A stretch of 64,000 nucleotides of DNA from Epiperipatus broadwayi (GCA_028023455.1 JAQFVV010012398.1:10155160-10219159); one strand, 5' to 3'; numbered from the stretch's first letter, positions 43,885 through 59,515 are shown. Numbers and translations: made by a program. Notes: generated by a model not told the origin, from the letters alone.

Positions 43885-45861
43885 CTTTAGAACAGTGGTC
43901 TTCAACCACCGGACCATTGGCCAGCGCCGGGCTGCAGAAGTTTTCTGCCGGTCCATGCTAGACTAGTAAAAAAGTTTGTAATAACAAAATAATAAAATTT
44001 TAAACTTTTAATTAATATAAATAATTTTTATTTATTTTTTCATCGCACTTTACCCGATTAAAAAAAAAGAAACAACAAAAACAAAATCTAATCAATCATA
44101 CATAAATTAATTTGTTTTTCTATTTATCACAGATGTTTATGGGGGAGGAGGAAGGAGATAAAATTAAATTTTTTATTTTTCTAAAAAAATTAAAAATTAA
44201 AAAAAAAGTTTTTTATTGTACAAACTCTGGTTGTCTTTTAATAGCCAATCACGACCGCTTGTTGGCGTTGTTTATGTGTTAAAACAATAAAATGTAACAT
44301 GACTTTTTTTGATCTCTTAAATTTTTTCTACTCCGTCTTTTAATATTTCATTTTTAGTGTGTTTTTTTTTTTTTGGCTATACGGCGATTTTTTTTTTTGG
44401 CTTCAACTTTTATTTTTGAAATCAATTTTTATTACCTTTTTTTAAAAATAAAAACCAAAAAATAATTTCTGCCTCTAACCTTATTTCTCAATACACCCCC
44501 ACCACCCCAAAATAAGTTAAGATCAAAACTTTTGACTTTTTCAAGTTTCAGTTTTTGTTTTTTTTTGTTTAAAAATACGGCTACTTTTTGTTTGGCCCAC
44601 TCCCCCCAAAAAAATTAAAATAAGATCTTTTTTGGCTTTAACTTTTATTTTTGAATCAATTTTTATCACCTTTTTTTAAAAAGAAAAACAGCCAAATAAT
44701 TTGTTTCTGACTTTTACAAAGTAATCCCCCCCCCCCCCAAAATTAAGATAAGATCAAAAGTTCTGACTTTTTCAAATTTCATTTTTTTTTGTTTAAAAAT
44801 ATGCCCACTTTTTTGGCCTATAAGGTGATATTTTGGGGGGCTTTATTTGTATACTGCTGATATACTAAAACTTTTATATTTAAAACCAATTTTTATTAAC
44901 TTTTTTAAAAAATAAAAACAAACCAAAAATAACTTTTGTCTCTATTTTTTGTCTCAGTGAAAACCAAGTATTTCTCAACCCACTCCCCCCCCCCAAAAAA
45001 AAAAAATTAAAATAAGACCTTTTTTGGCTTTAACTTTTATTTTTAAAATCAATTTTTATCACCTTTTTTTAAAAAAGAAAACCAAATAATTTCTGTTTCT
45101 AACTTTTACAAAGTATTTCTCAATCCACCCCCCCTTCCCCAAATTAAAATAAGATCAAAAGTTTTGACTTTTTCAAGTTTCGTTTTCTTTTTTTTTTTGC
45201 TTAAAAATATGCCCACTTTTTTTTGGCCTATAAGGCAATATTTTTTTGGGCTTTATTTATATACCAATAAAATACTAAAACTTTTATTTTTAAAACCAAT
45301 TTCTGTTACCTTTTTTTAAAAATAAAAACAAAAAATACGACGACTTTTTTTGGCTGTACGGTGATTTTAATTACGCAATTTCTATTTTGCTCTTACTACT
45401 ATGAAAAGGCAACCTCCATATATATATAACTTCATCTTGTATATTTAACATTAAATACAGATATTACATTTATCATAATCATTGTCATATAATTACACTA
45501 GCTGTGATATTTCCCAACATTCAGGTGAATAACATTTTATTATTGCATGTTCTAACAATGAAATAATAAATGTAGAAATGCAAGCACATTGTTGAGAATG
45601 ATTGTTATTGTATTGTTTTCTGTAGCAGTATAACTGTGCAACTCGAGAAAGAGTGTTCAGCATGTGAAGGTAAGCAACACTATTACAATACACAATAACC
45701 AGTGTGCTGTTTTGGTCAGTTATAACAATTATGCTTATCTAAGGCTAAGTAGGTTACATCTTTAAAAAAAATTATCTGTAAACTTCTGCCGGTTCATGAA
45801 ATCTTATCCTTATTTTTGCCAGTCCACAGGTGTGAAAAAGTTGAAGACCACTGCTTTAGAA
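43885..45861. mobile_element. hAT-like non-autonomous DNA transposon with 8-bp TSD
   Basis: Body 43,893-45,853 (1,961 bp). Terminal inverted repeats CAGTGGTCTTCAAC and GTTGAAGACCACTG are perfect over 14 bp. CTTTAGAA at 43,885-43,892 and 45,854-45,861 is a perfect 8-bp target duplication, diagnostic of the hAT superfamily, and CAGxGxTxxxCAAC ends are typical of it. Subterminal CTGCCGGTCCATG (near 43,946) and CTGCCGGTTCATG (near 45,787) occur near both ends in direct orientation. There is no transposase frame; the interior is an A/T/C-rich tandem array. It would depend on a hAT transposase elsewhere. Confidence 0.95.
44395..45350. repeat. internal tandem array of the hAT-like element
   Basis: Five diverged copies of a unit with core CTTTTATTTTTxAAATCAAT then TTTTATxACCTTTTTTTAAA, starting near 44,403, 44,635, 44,870, 45,030 and 45,284 (spacing about 230 bp, one about 160). 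Between cores come a C homopolymer (for example 44,726-44,739), AAGATCAAAAGTTxTGACTT and a T-run before TTTAAAAATAxGxC. The unit may have expanded inside the element. Confidence 0.8.
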
Positions 45862-48110
45862 GCAGTAATTCTAATTATTCTACTTCAGATCCATCTCTTG
45901 TAAGCATGAATAGTGAGCAAAGATTAGATGGTAATACTATATTGACTAGTTTCTGGTTACTGGCAAATTAAAAAAAAAAAGATTAGCAATAGTCAGAAAC
46001 AAATCTGCAAAGTGGACATATTGTTATTAATCTAATGTTCAATTATTTTTAGCTGGAAGGCTCTGGAGTTGAATAAATTGAAGGGAATTACTGCTCCTAC
46101 AATTAGATTAAACTTGCAGGATTGTGAATGTTCAGGGATTTTTACTAAAGATAAAATTGTTAATTTGGTCAAGATAGATATGTAGCAGAAAATTTAATGA
46201 TAGCAGAAATGATTGATAAGTTGTGTTAGGGAACATACAAAAATCAATAAGCATAATATTATAAATGTTATCTTGGTGATTTTTTTTTTATAAATACATA
46301 CACTGATATTATTTTTAATTAAGTTTATAAGGAGCATACTATCTATTTCCTAGTAACAAAAAAAAAAGTTAAATGAATTATTAATTTGATTCATTTATAG
46401 AAGAATAAATATTGTAAAAAAAATATCTATTACTAAGGAAATAATATATATATATATATATATATAAATGGAAATAGGGTTAGTAAAATAATATATATAT
46501 ATATATATATATAAATGGAAATAGGGTTAGTAAAATAAAGAAGAAATATTTAAAATGACTAAAAAAAAGTAAAAGTAAAATATTATGAATGAAGAGGGGT
46601 AGTATATTCAATTCTACATTGAGTCTATTTATATCAGCTAAATAAATTAACCTGCTTTTAGAGATTCTAATTTTATTTATACTTTTACAAATACATTTAA
46701 CTAACATAAACAACATTTTGAATATTTTATTATTATTTTGGGAATGATGGCAAAATTATATAACATTCTAACATGGAGAATAAACTGATAACTTTTAAAT
46801 TCATGAAAAGTAAATTTAACAATAAATTTTAACCAACTAGAATATTCTGCCAAAGACAATAAATAGTCAATAGACATTTTTATATACTTATCTATAAAAG
46901 TCCTTTTGATTTTTCTATTATTTTTATTAAAGACGAGGTTAATAAATAATTTCAAATATTATGAATTTATTACACTATGGTGACATATGGGGTTATTTAC
47001 TGTTATAAAGTGAGAAGCTTCTTTAAATTTAAATTTTCTTTTCTGTCCAATATTCTTGTATTTTCCTAATAAAATTTATATTTATTAGAGCATAAGACAT
47101 ATTGAAAGATCAAACTTAAAAAGATATGTCATATTCAATACAACAGACCTTTACAAAACTAATGTAAGAAATAGGACTATAAAGAAGCAAAATAATTCTT
47201 TTATATCTACCATCCAAATAAATTAAGAATTCCTGGTTTAATGTAAAACTGATAGCTCTTAGATCAATTCCAGCTGGAAAAAAATGAACTAATCTGTTTG
47301 TTCACTTGAATGAAACTGGTGTTAAACCTGGCTTAACTTACGTAGAATTTTAATAAGGAGCTTTAAAATTAAAAAAAAAAAGTGAAGCTTTTATAACAGA
47401 AATTCAATATTTCATTTTGGTAGAAGACTGGAGACTATACAATTGGGTTATATCTTGAACATTTTATTTTTCTCGTCATACAGACATCAATATATACATA
47501 GTATAACCTTTTATTTCTGTGGGGGTGAAAGGGTGGACTCGTTTAAAAGATATCTTACTATTATATTTTTATGTGGTTTTAGAGAATCAAGAAACATTGT
47601 GAATAAGATTTTATTAAACATTTAATTATTCACATACAGGACAAGTATCAAAAGCAAAAATGCATTTTATCCATTACTTTTATTGATCAAATAATCAAAA
47701 GGGTTTGTGGAAACATGGTATCTCCAAAGTGAAGCATCTATATGTTTGACTTAAAATAAGAGTTGAAGGAATTTGATAAATTTTTTTAAAAAAAGTATGT
47801 ATAGTAGTTTCAACTTTGTTTTTGCATTTTTGTGACAAGGTTTTTTTTTAATAGTTTATAGGCAGATTCATGAAAAAAACTTCAAAATAAGCTATAAACT
47901 AAGAACCCTTGTGCTATATTCACAATTGCTGTAGGTTTCCTATAGATGTTTCTTTACTTGTTTTTAAAAAATGTAACTATTGAATATTTATAAGAGAAAA
48001 AAAAAATGTTTTAAATGTAATTTTAAATTATAAATATGGAAATGATTAAGAAAAATTTCATGGTAAGCAATACTTAAATTTCTTCAGTTTAAATGTCTTA
48101 TTTATTTCAG
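45862..48110. other. AT-rich DNA with a duplicated (TA)n block
   Basis: 46,441-46,541 is a 47-bp tandem duplication: (TA)n followed by AAATGGAAATAGGGTTAGTA, twice. 46,045-46,195 is slightly less AT-rich (contains CCAGTTTCTGG-like and AGCTGGAAGGCTCTGGAG) and may be a further LINE crumb, but no motif is firm. The remainder is featureless. Confidence 0.5.
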
Positions 48111-48114
48111 AGCA

Positions 48115-48415
48115 ATGCCTAGAGTTGATATTTCATAAGATATGCCTGGAGTTTAATGGAGAAACTCTTATAAAATATAATACATATTCAATAGTGAAAT
48201 ATGATGTGAATAAAAGCAAGACAAGAACATCATTTTGTAAGTTTCTAAATTTACTACATGCTGATAATTGTGCTATGATTGCCTATTCAAAATATGATCT
48301 ACATAATGTTCTTAACATTTAAAATGCAAGATTATAAAAACTTTGTTTAATAATTAATATTCCAAAAACTCATTATCAACTACAGATGAAATATTGATTT
48401 AAGAAAGTGAATCCA
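48115..48415 (+). pseudogene. LINE RT fragment with altered YADD box (family A)
   Basis: The frame at 48,125-48,322 contains KFLNLLHADNCAMIAYSKYD then LHNVLNI. After a stop it continues KLCLIINIPKTH. This matches RT motifs C-D of RTE-like LINEs (LLYADDxAxxAHxxxDLQxxxxxFxxAxxxxGLxIxxxKT). The catalytic Tyr-Ala-Asp-Asp is changed to His-Ala-Asp-Asn, so it is inactive. It might be the missing C-terminal part of the same family as the fragment at 640-1,320. Confidence 0.75.
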
Positions 48416-48524
48416 TTTAAAAAAATTTTTTTTTATTAAGAGAAAAAAATTTATTCATGAAATTTGTTGACGTTACGTGAATTTATACACAGAAACATGA
48501 GCTGGAGTAAGAAGTCTCTGAGTT

Positions 48525-51345
48525 TATTACTTGACATCCAGGAGATTGTGTTGTGACCAGGTTTCTCCATGCAGTTTTTTCAGAGCCAGAAGTTGGTCTC
48601 TGCCCCTGAGCTTCCTCATGATCCACAGGTAAACTGAACAAAAGTTGAGGTCAGTCAGTTTAAACACCATCATGCACCTTGTAAACCAAATTGAGAAAAA
48701 GATGAAAACAGCCATTCTAATGACTGCAAAAATGCAACTTTTGAATGCTCTCAAAAGCAGTAGCATGTTTGTACTTGTTAGGAGGAACATTGGCCATTAT
48801 CCTAGCCCACAGCTGACCAAGAAAACAATAATGGAAGAAAAGATGTAGGGTTTCATTGCCAGTCTTGCATAGGCTGCACAGCAGCTCCAGCTTCTGGAAA
48901 CCTCTCCTCCACACTAGAAAATAATTAGTGGGGAGAGAGGCAATGTTACATTTTAGTACAAAATTCAATATATTTGGGTTCATAAGCCCAAACTCTTGAC
49001 CTCTCAATAATTAATTAGCTTGTTGAAGAGGTGTAATTGCATTGTCATTTTGTCTTATTTGGGGTATATGAGCCTGTAGACATCCCAATAGTTGTAGTCT
49101 CCAAGGTTTGCCTGGTAATGGGAAATAGTTTGGTTATGTTCTCTTAAGAACTTGAGCCATTTGCTTGGAAGTGGTGGTGGGGTGTCAGTAGGTTCAAAGG
49201 TAAATCATATTTGATCCACTAGATAGAGATGGATTACACTTAAGACATCAATTGCTTTTTAAGCATTAAGCATAGAATGTGTAATGCATGTAACCCAAGT
49301 CTATTCACTTCTCAAGGTTTCTGAGCTTTGGAAAAACTGATAATTATGCATTTGTCATTCCAGAGCAGTTTGGAGCAGATAGAGTTGATTTTATTCTGAA
49401 AGGACTTGGTTGGCTTTATGATTGGGGAGGTAGTAATTAATGCACGGAAATACCATCATGTTCAGTGTGCCACCTTGCCAGGGAGTGATAGGGAGATCAT
49501 GGCTAGGGATCTGATCACCTTTGTAGTCTTTTCCAGGATGGATTGCTGTATTTCTTTTCTGATTGCCATTGCGGACAATGCAGGAAACCAAGGAAGTTTT
49601 GTGGCTTGGCCTTGTAAATTGAGGGTCAATCCTCCAAATGGATAATTTGGAGGTTTATGCCAAGGTTGAACTTTGCAGCATACCTATCAAAGATTTGATG
49701 GAAGCCATGGTAGGTGCTTCTGGGATGGTAGGAAGATAGTAACATCATTGACATACGATATATGATGAACCTCCTCCCTAAGTGCTGGTATAAATATCCT
49801 GGGTAGTTCACATTCAATGTTTTAAAGTAGGGGTTGATGTACATTATGAAGCATAGAGTGCTAAAAAGGGACCCCTGGAGAACAGAAAGATGTGGTCTAA
49901 ACCCCAGAGCCAGATGACCATCCAGTGATGTGAAAATCGATCTGTTTAGAAGAAGGTTGCCAATGATCTGGGTGTAAACCATCGATATCTCATACTGTCT
50001 AAGAAGGTGGAGCAACTTAGACAGTACTACAGAGCCAAAAGCTGCAGTGAAGTCCAATTGGACCACTATGGATGTGGACATTCTATAATGTCTTGCATGT
50101 TCCACCAGGAACATGAAGCGCTGCATGGCCTCAATGGTGAAAGAGCTCTTGCAGGTGAATTGTTACACTGTGATGTGGAAGAGAGGCTGGTGGGGTTTGT
50201 CTGTTTCTTCATGAAAGGTACGAGGGCTATTGGGTAGATATCAGGGATGATTTGGAAATCTCCGGCAAGAATGTCTATTACTTTGAGTATTATTGGTGTG
50301 GTGACTTTGCTTATATGAATGAACATGAACGTTAAAATGCCAGGTAGTCCCGGGTATAGACTTTCCAGGTAGGACTGCAGCCGTTACAAAATGTGTGCCT
50401 CAGAGATGTCATGATTTTCCCTTTCATTCATGTTATCCCAGGTGTCACCTATCTCAAATATATGGTTCTGGAGTTTATTCTATTGGTCCCTCCAAAATTA
50501 TTGCCATCAATTGAGATCATGGAGGGAGTCGGGTGCCTTGTAGCACCAATGCCCAGTGAAGATAGCGCAAGTCCAATTGTGCTGCATGGACAGATAGATT
50601 TTGATCCTCTTGGTTGCAATGTTTTGGGCAAGCACCCTCTGCTACTGCCAATTTGGTATAGCACTTTGAGCAGCATGTTTGTTAATTAGTGAACTCAATA
50701 TTCCTATGAAAGCTGACCAGGCATGTAGTGGTGGTAATGAAAGCAATTGTATCTTCTGAAAGAGAATGTATGCCTAAGAACAGATCCATTTGGGTGTGTT
50801 GGCCTTGTTTAATATTCTGATGGTGCTTATATGAGGTAACAGAGCCTGTGCCATGGGGTCAAGGAGACTAACAAAGCTAGATGATCTGAGAATGTGACAA
50901 TTTGAGATTTGGCCTGGATACTGTGATGTAATTCTGGTTAGTAGTACAATAAATCAATAAAAGACCTGTGTTGCTATGTTAGAAAGAGTATGAGTTCGGT
51001 GGAAAACAACCCTCTCCATACAAGTACACCTTATTGAAAGGTATAGATATTTTAAATTGAAATGCTGATAGCTCAAGTTCAAATCTCCAAATAATATTAC
51101 TGGTGATACCGCTGAGGAGATTACTGCATTGATTTTGGTTATTGATGATATGATCAGGTTAGAATTGTTTTGGAAATAGATAAAAATTATAATTAGAGAC
51201 ACATGAGCAATTGTGATGTCCAAAATTAATAGTTTACTGTTCAAATAAAGTGTCTTACATTTTTCTTAATTCAATTTCCTATTAATTAAGAGTGCTACAC
51301 CTGACAAGGCCGAGTTGCTAAGTTTTAAGCAGAAAGTTAAAATAT
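48525..51345 (-). pseudogene. LINE family B, long minus-strand copy (EN, RT, zinc-binding end)
   Basis: From high to low coordinates: an endonuclease with SALSGVALLINRK (about 51,300), VILFGDLNLSYQHFNLKY (about 51,110-51,060) and an SDHLALL box near 50,890. Then the RT: a 166-codon frame (50,126-49,626) with motif A VVQLDFTAAFGSV, motif B SVLQGSLFSTLCFIMYI, and a degraded YxDD region. The C-terminal frame (49,007-48,717) has CSLCKTGNETLHLFFHYC, a zinc-binding knuckle. The last frame (48,790-48,527) has FFSIWFTRCMMVF and ends KLHGETWSQHNLLDVK. APE-type EN plus a C-terminal CCHC suggests an L1/RTEX/I-like LINE; the clade is uncertain. Frameshifts make it non-functional. Confidence 0.85.
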
Positions 51346-53915
<2,570 letters not shown>

Positions 53916-54013
53916 AATGTTGAATCACATTGGATTCATTCTATTCTTGATCTTTTGTTCAACATTTAGAGTGCTTTTAATTAATAGCCTGGGGGAAAAT
54001 GATTGACTCGCTT

Positions 54014-54088
<75 letters not shown>

Positions 54089-54180
54089 ATAGCCTATAGA
54101 AGGCTGATTTACATCCTTTATTTACATATATATAGAACATATAGGCCAATCTATTTCCTGATATTTAATGTTAGATTATA
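53916..54180 (+). repeat. dispersed repeat R copy containing (TA)n
   Basis: CATTGGATTCATTCTATTCT, GTTCAACATTTAGAGTGCTT and AATAGCCTGGGGGAAAATGA align with 41,020-41,100. A (TA)n tract at 54,016-54,085 follows at the position where the 41.1 kb copy has TTTATATATTCATTG. A related block, ATAGCCTATAGAAGGCTGAT, then resumes. The open frame of 66 codons here is the (TA)n translated as Tyr-Ile. Confidence 0.65.
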
Positions 54181-54562
54181 CCCAAATCAATTAAAATAAA
54201 TTTAAATAAAATATAATTTGTCATTACAACATACATATATATGATGTGTTTGTATATCTGTAGTACATGAATATGTGTATTAGATTGTTTTGTATTTATT
54301 TCTATAGATTATTAGTAAAGGTTAACCAATAACACTTGAAATAATAATTTGGTACAGTGGTAGCAAACTAATATATACAGTAAAATCTGGCACAATGAAT
54401 TAATGGATTCCAGAAAGTCATTTGCTACATCAATCATTCATGAAATTTACATTGAAACATATATATTTAGACAGAATCCATTCCTAGTTCAAAGGCCACT
54501 AGATTAACTCGACTAAAGTTACTATCCAAAATAGTTAAGATTTTACTTCATTAACGCTTAAA
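54181..54562. other. AT-rich DNA, no feature seen
   Basis: No recognisable feature. Confidence 0.5.
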
Positions 54563-55168
54563 ATAAATTAGTATATATATGTGCTCTGCGCACAGATAAT
54601 GAAGCTATTAATTGTCTGTGAAATTATTAAAATTTACTGCCAAGCACTTTTGGGACAGTTTATGGTCCCATATTCATGGTGACTTGTATTCGATTAAAAA
54701 CTATAATATCAATGCAAATTTATATGCAGATGTTACGTGGACCATTTTCGAGATAGAGAAAAGCAGGCCTCTCTTCTGTTGATTGCTGATGGGTCACTTA
54801 TGATGTAGTAAGCTTCCCTAACTTTGTGTTTGGTGTCATTTGTTTCAGAGCAAATGACACTGGCTGATATATATAAAAATAAATAACAAACGACACCAAA
54901 CGCAAAGTTAGGGAAGCTTACTACATCGTAAGTGACCCATCAGCAATCAACAGAAGAGAGGCCTGCTTTTTCCTATCTTGAAAATGGTCCACATAACATT
55001 GGCATATAAATTTGCATTGATATTATAGTTTTTAATCGAATATAAGTCGCCATGAATATGGGACCATAAACTTTCCCAAAAGTGCTTGGCAGTAAATTTT
55101 AATAATTTCACAGACAATTAATAGCTTCATTATCTGTGCGCAGAGCACATATATATATACTAATTTAT
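54563..55168. mobile_element. 606-bp near-perfect palindrome (foldback/hairpin element)
   Basis: The left arm (54,563-54,844) and right arm (54,886-55,168) are inverted copies of about 282 bp with only scattered mismatches, around a loop of about 41 bp. Outer ends: ATAAATTAGTATATATATGT and ATATATATACTAATTTAT. GTGCTCTGCGCAC / GTGCGCAGAGCAC lie just inside. At the arm end and in the loop a second small hairpin, TGTCATTTG...CAAATGACA, is present. Neither arm has coding capacity. The high arm identity suggests a young or gene-converted structure; no TSD is evident. Confidence 0.93.
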
Positions 55169-56009
55169 CCAAAATAATCACTGAAGCAAATAAACATGAT
55201 ATAAATTCAAAAATATTAATTTAAAAATATGTACAAAATTAATTCCTACATATGCTGTAAAATTAGTTTTAATAAAAACTAAAATTCAACTTTTAAAGAC
55301 ATAAAATAAAAAAAATAAAATCTTACAGATCACTGATTAGAGAACTTTAATTTTCTTGTATGAAAATTATTATTTTTATAAATTCCTCAAAATAAATCCA
55401 GTTAGGGATCCTATCTACACTAGCAAGCTCATATCTTATAATGCTATGCAATCCAAATTTTATTGAGTATAATAAATCATATTTTATTGATAATAAATTC
55501 TTTTGAAAGAATAGACCTTAGCAAAAAGGGTATTAGTTTAGAGTGCACTTTCAGCTATTTTGGTTTCTAAAGGGAGCCCCAAAATTAACACGGACACAAG
55601 CAAGAATTAAACAAGTCAGATAATACAGGCAAGCATTAATAAAAGTGTTTCAATTATTTTGACCATTAGATAAATAGTTGCAACTTCCATCAAAAATTAA
55701 AAAATAAACAAGTAAATTTTGTAAAACTATGCTCAATCAAAAAAAAAAATCAAATACCTCTAGAAATCAAAATATTAAACATTAATAATTAGAAAATGAC
55801 CAGGTAAAAAAAAGAAAAAATTCTGTGACAAAAATATTTACGATTCATATGGCCAAACGAAGAATATTTAGCAAATATCAATAATTATAAAACAACAACA
55901 ACAAAAAAGTAATATAAAAGTAGATTTAAAAAAATACTAGCACAACTAACAACACACAATTAGCAAATAATATTTGAGAAAGTAAATAACTGCTTACAAG
56001 GAAAAGCAA
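55169..56009. other. AT-rich DNA, no feature seen
   Basis: A-rich sequence with no coding, RNA or transposon signature. Confidence 0.5.
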
Positions 56010-59000
56010 ATTAATCGTAGTTTAAAAGATAGTTCCAGGGGACGGTTCCCACAAAATAGCCCAATCTGAGCAGTGCAGACCACCCAATGTGGAGTCGATT
56101 GGGAAGGCCCACTCTAGTGGTGCAAATCAAAGAGTGGATGCTAGGGATGACAAAACTATAACCAAGACAGTGCAGAAGAAATGACTCAATGAATTTAAAT
56201 TCCCTCCAATATCTCAACCACCCATGCACTCATTGATTAAATCTGATAAAGGTCAACTTAAATGCTCCAGTCTGGGCCATATGAATCTCAAATTTGCTGG
56301 CTTCAACATCTGTGGTTTGAACTCGATGGGAAGAATAGAATCAATTACGAATTGGATTCACCAATTTAAACCTCATATCATCTGTCTTGCAGAAACTAAG
56401 CTACACTCATGCTCAAACCCACAATTACATTAAAATTGCCAACCTAGGATCCTTTCATCACTTGACTTTGGCCCACCCCTCTGGAGGTGTTGCAATACTC
56501 ATTCCTAAATATTCACCATTCAAATCATATAAAATAAATTTCATCAATCAATATCTCCTAATCACAACATTATCTCACCAGTTCCTTAAGTTGAACACTG
56601 TCTTTGTTTACCTCAAGGGAGACTTAATGTTAATTCACTCATTAATACAACAAATAAATTTCTTGTATGCAATCCCTATCCTACCATTAATGTTTGGAGA
56701 CTTCAGTACTACCTACAATCACTTCAATTCCAGATACATTCATCTCATAAATGCCCCACTTATGTGTGCAGAGGTCTTCTTTCCCACTGAAGACTTCTAC
56801 TATACTAAGCAATATGAAACCCTCATAGATCTGGTTTACTACTCCCCAGACCTCCATTTCATCATTGATCCCTCCCTCCAACCTGTTCCTTTCTCCCCAG
56901 ACCTCATTTCATCATTGATCCCTCCCTCCAACCTGTTCCTTTCTCAGACCACCCAGCACTAGAGATCTATTTATCAAATGACCAGTTTCCATAACCATAT
57001 GAGCAATTGATGTCATCCACCCATATCTTACTCAAGACCACTGCCCCAGAAGCAATTTTATCAATGTCTTACATATATTTCAGGATAATCAACATTGTCA
57101 CCTTACTTCCTTCAGAGACATGGAGCCATGGTTCACATTCATCAATATTTTGAATACAATAATTTCTTTTACCCAGCCAAAAATAATCAACAACACATTG
57201 AAACAGATATCTGCAGTCCCTGCTTCAATAGAGCTAATTCTTAATCTTAAGCAACAATACAAAATCAATCAACAAGCCATTGCTGACTACATTTGCAACA
57301 AAAAAAATCGAGTTTTCCTAAACCAGTAACTGGTCCAGGGGCTACATTAGGTGGGTGCTGGGCTACAAGGATAAAGTAAATACACCCTCCACCATCATAA
57401 TTGACAATAAGCTCTATGCTGGTAACAGTATGATCACACAAATTATTAACTTTTTCAAAGTCAAATTAACCAAATGTCTTCATGAGTCAAATCATTCTAC
57501 CTTAAGAAATCGACAACTATAAATCATAGCATAACTGAAAAAGATATTAGTATGAAACTATCTTCTATACCAGAGAAAACACATCCGGGTCTCCATGCTA
57601 TCCCATGATTTATCCTTCTTCACATTGAAAAAATGTTCAGTTCCAATCATACATAGAATGGTTGATCTTATATCTACCAAACCCCTTGACATTGGTGGCT
57701 TGTACCTATAGGGATGATGCCTTTTCTCTGAGAAGGATACATTAACTTCCTCCCTTGAGAATCTTAGGCCCATCTCTATGACACTGTTAATGATCAAGAT
57801 GGTGGAATCCATAATCAAGGATAAGATACAGGATAAGGTCCTTCCATTCATATCCCAGTACCAGTTTGCCAGGAAAGATTCTTCAACCACTGTGCAATAG
57901 CATTATTCAAGATGATAGTAGCATTATTCAAAAAGATAGTTGATTACATCAGAATCACAAGGAAATCTAAACCAGTAGTCATGCAGCTGGACATTACTGG
58001 TACCTTCGACTCCATCGAAACAATTGCCTCATCAACCTTCTTGCCAAAGATGATATCCCATCTGGAATAATAAATATTATAGAAAATTTCCTCAACAACA
58101 TGAACATTTCCATCTCCCTGAATGGAAGGATCTTAACATTTTTTCCCCCAACAAATTCTATTCTGCAGGACTCTCCTCACAGTGCCCTGCTATTTATACT
58201 CTACATTAAACTTCTACTAATTAGACCCAAACAAGACCTCTCTGGAATATTCATATCCACCTTCAATAGATCAATACCCCACATAGCATACATGGAAGAC
58301 CTTATGCTTTTCTCCCATCGCAAAGACTAAATCGCAAAGCTTGCCAAAATCTCCATGCTTTTTCCTCCGAGTCAGGACTTACCTTTAATTTAAATAAATC
58401 CTAGGCATGGAAGATATCCTCTGGAAACACCATCCCCTCTCCTTTTACTGCCATGCTCCAAACATTTCTGGGCTTCCCAATCTACAACTCACCCTTTGCA
58501 ATGAGGAGAACCATACAGGACTCCCTTCTCCTTTTGATACAAAAAACCATTGATTCATTATCCAAAGTTTATTTGTCACTATGTGTAAAAACTTCACTGC
58601 TCAACATCCTGGTGTTCCTAAAAATCTCTTATTACATGCCGATCAATTTTTCCCAAAAATAATTCACTATGTGCAAGACTTATGTGGAAGGGCAAAAGAC
58701 CATGGGAATCAGCCTGAGGGTGCTCCATAGACACACAAAACTCAATGAGCTATCATTGCACTCTTGTTTTAACCTTTTGCTTCCAGCATACATGTAACAC
58801 CATCCTTAACCTATCTCACCGTTTTCCAGATGCATCAAGCTTTAAATCTATTTGTCCTACAGACACCTCTCCTCCACCCATGAGGAGTTGGTTGTCATCC
58901 TTATTGTTAAATATTGCAAAATTTATGCCTTTACCTATTCAGGTTAACTCAGAAAATTATGTACTGGGATGCATACCACCTAATTAATGAAAAAAATCCT

Positions 59001-59515
59001 CCCAATCCCATCACTGCTAAACCTTTGCAATCATTCAATCATTAAAAAGTTTAAATGATGGCATCTCAAACCAACATTTTTTGATTAAATTGAATCTAAG
59101 TGCTCTGCCCACATGCCATTTTTTGGTCTATTGTAGAGGGTTCTCATGCTTGGACTCTGTCTGCCCTTTATGTAAATGGGATGACACAATAATACATATT
59201 CTGAGCCATTGTACATCACTCCAATGTGATACTTTATTCCATCCATATACAAATCTAAAGTGCCTCTCCTCACCGGACTGATTTCTAGCATATCCAACAG
59301 GATCTTTCTATCCATAAGAATCATAACTTTTCTGCTGTTTGCCTACTGGTCAACTAGGTGTATACTCATTTATGGCCATACCTTGGTTGACTGTAAGAAA
59401 TTACTACTGGCAAAACTTCAGGCCGTCAGAAACAGAGATGAAAAATTAGGTCCAACATACATCTACAATGCTACATGGAGCCTTGTAGCAATGGACAATT
59501 TGGGTTAAAGAATTG
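56010..59515 (+). pseudogene. LINE family B, most complete copy (EN, RT, zinc-binding end)
   Basis: Endonuclease: FAGFNICGLNSMGRIESITN (about 56,292), PHIICLAETKLHS (catalytic ET), SGGVAILI, MFGDFSTTYNHFNSRY (GDFN-type), YETLIDLVYYSPDL and FLSQTTQH (degraded SDH). Linker MEPWFTFINILNTIISFTQP. RT: QYQFARKDSS, motif-A-like HAAG/LDITGTFDSI near 57,990, a motif-B-like 76-codon frame (58,100-58,330), and a YADD equivalent changed to YMEDLMLF. C-terminus: frame 59,081-59,281 with CPLCKWDDTIIHILSHC, then 59,260-59,508 with FAYWSTRCILIYGH, ending WSLVAMDNLG. GC is higher than the flanks from 56,010, so the 5' end may lie there. A 51-bp tandem duplication at about 56,842-56,943 and several frameshifts kill it. 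Confidence 0.88.
56842..56943 (+). repeat. 51-bp tandem duplication inside LINE B
   Basis: CTCCCCAGACCTCCATTTCA ... ACCTGTTCCTTT is repeated once with a 2-bp deletion in the second copy. It duplicates the codons just before the SDH box. Confidence 0.9.

Noticed and set aside
53999-54199. Frame encoding a run of Tyr-Ile repeats
   Set aside because: Translation of a (TA)n microsatellite.
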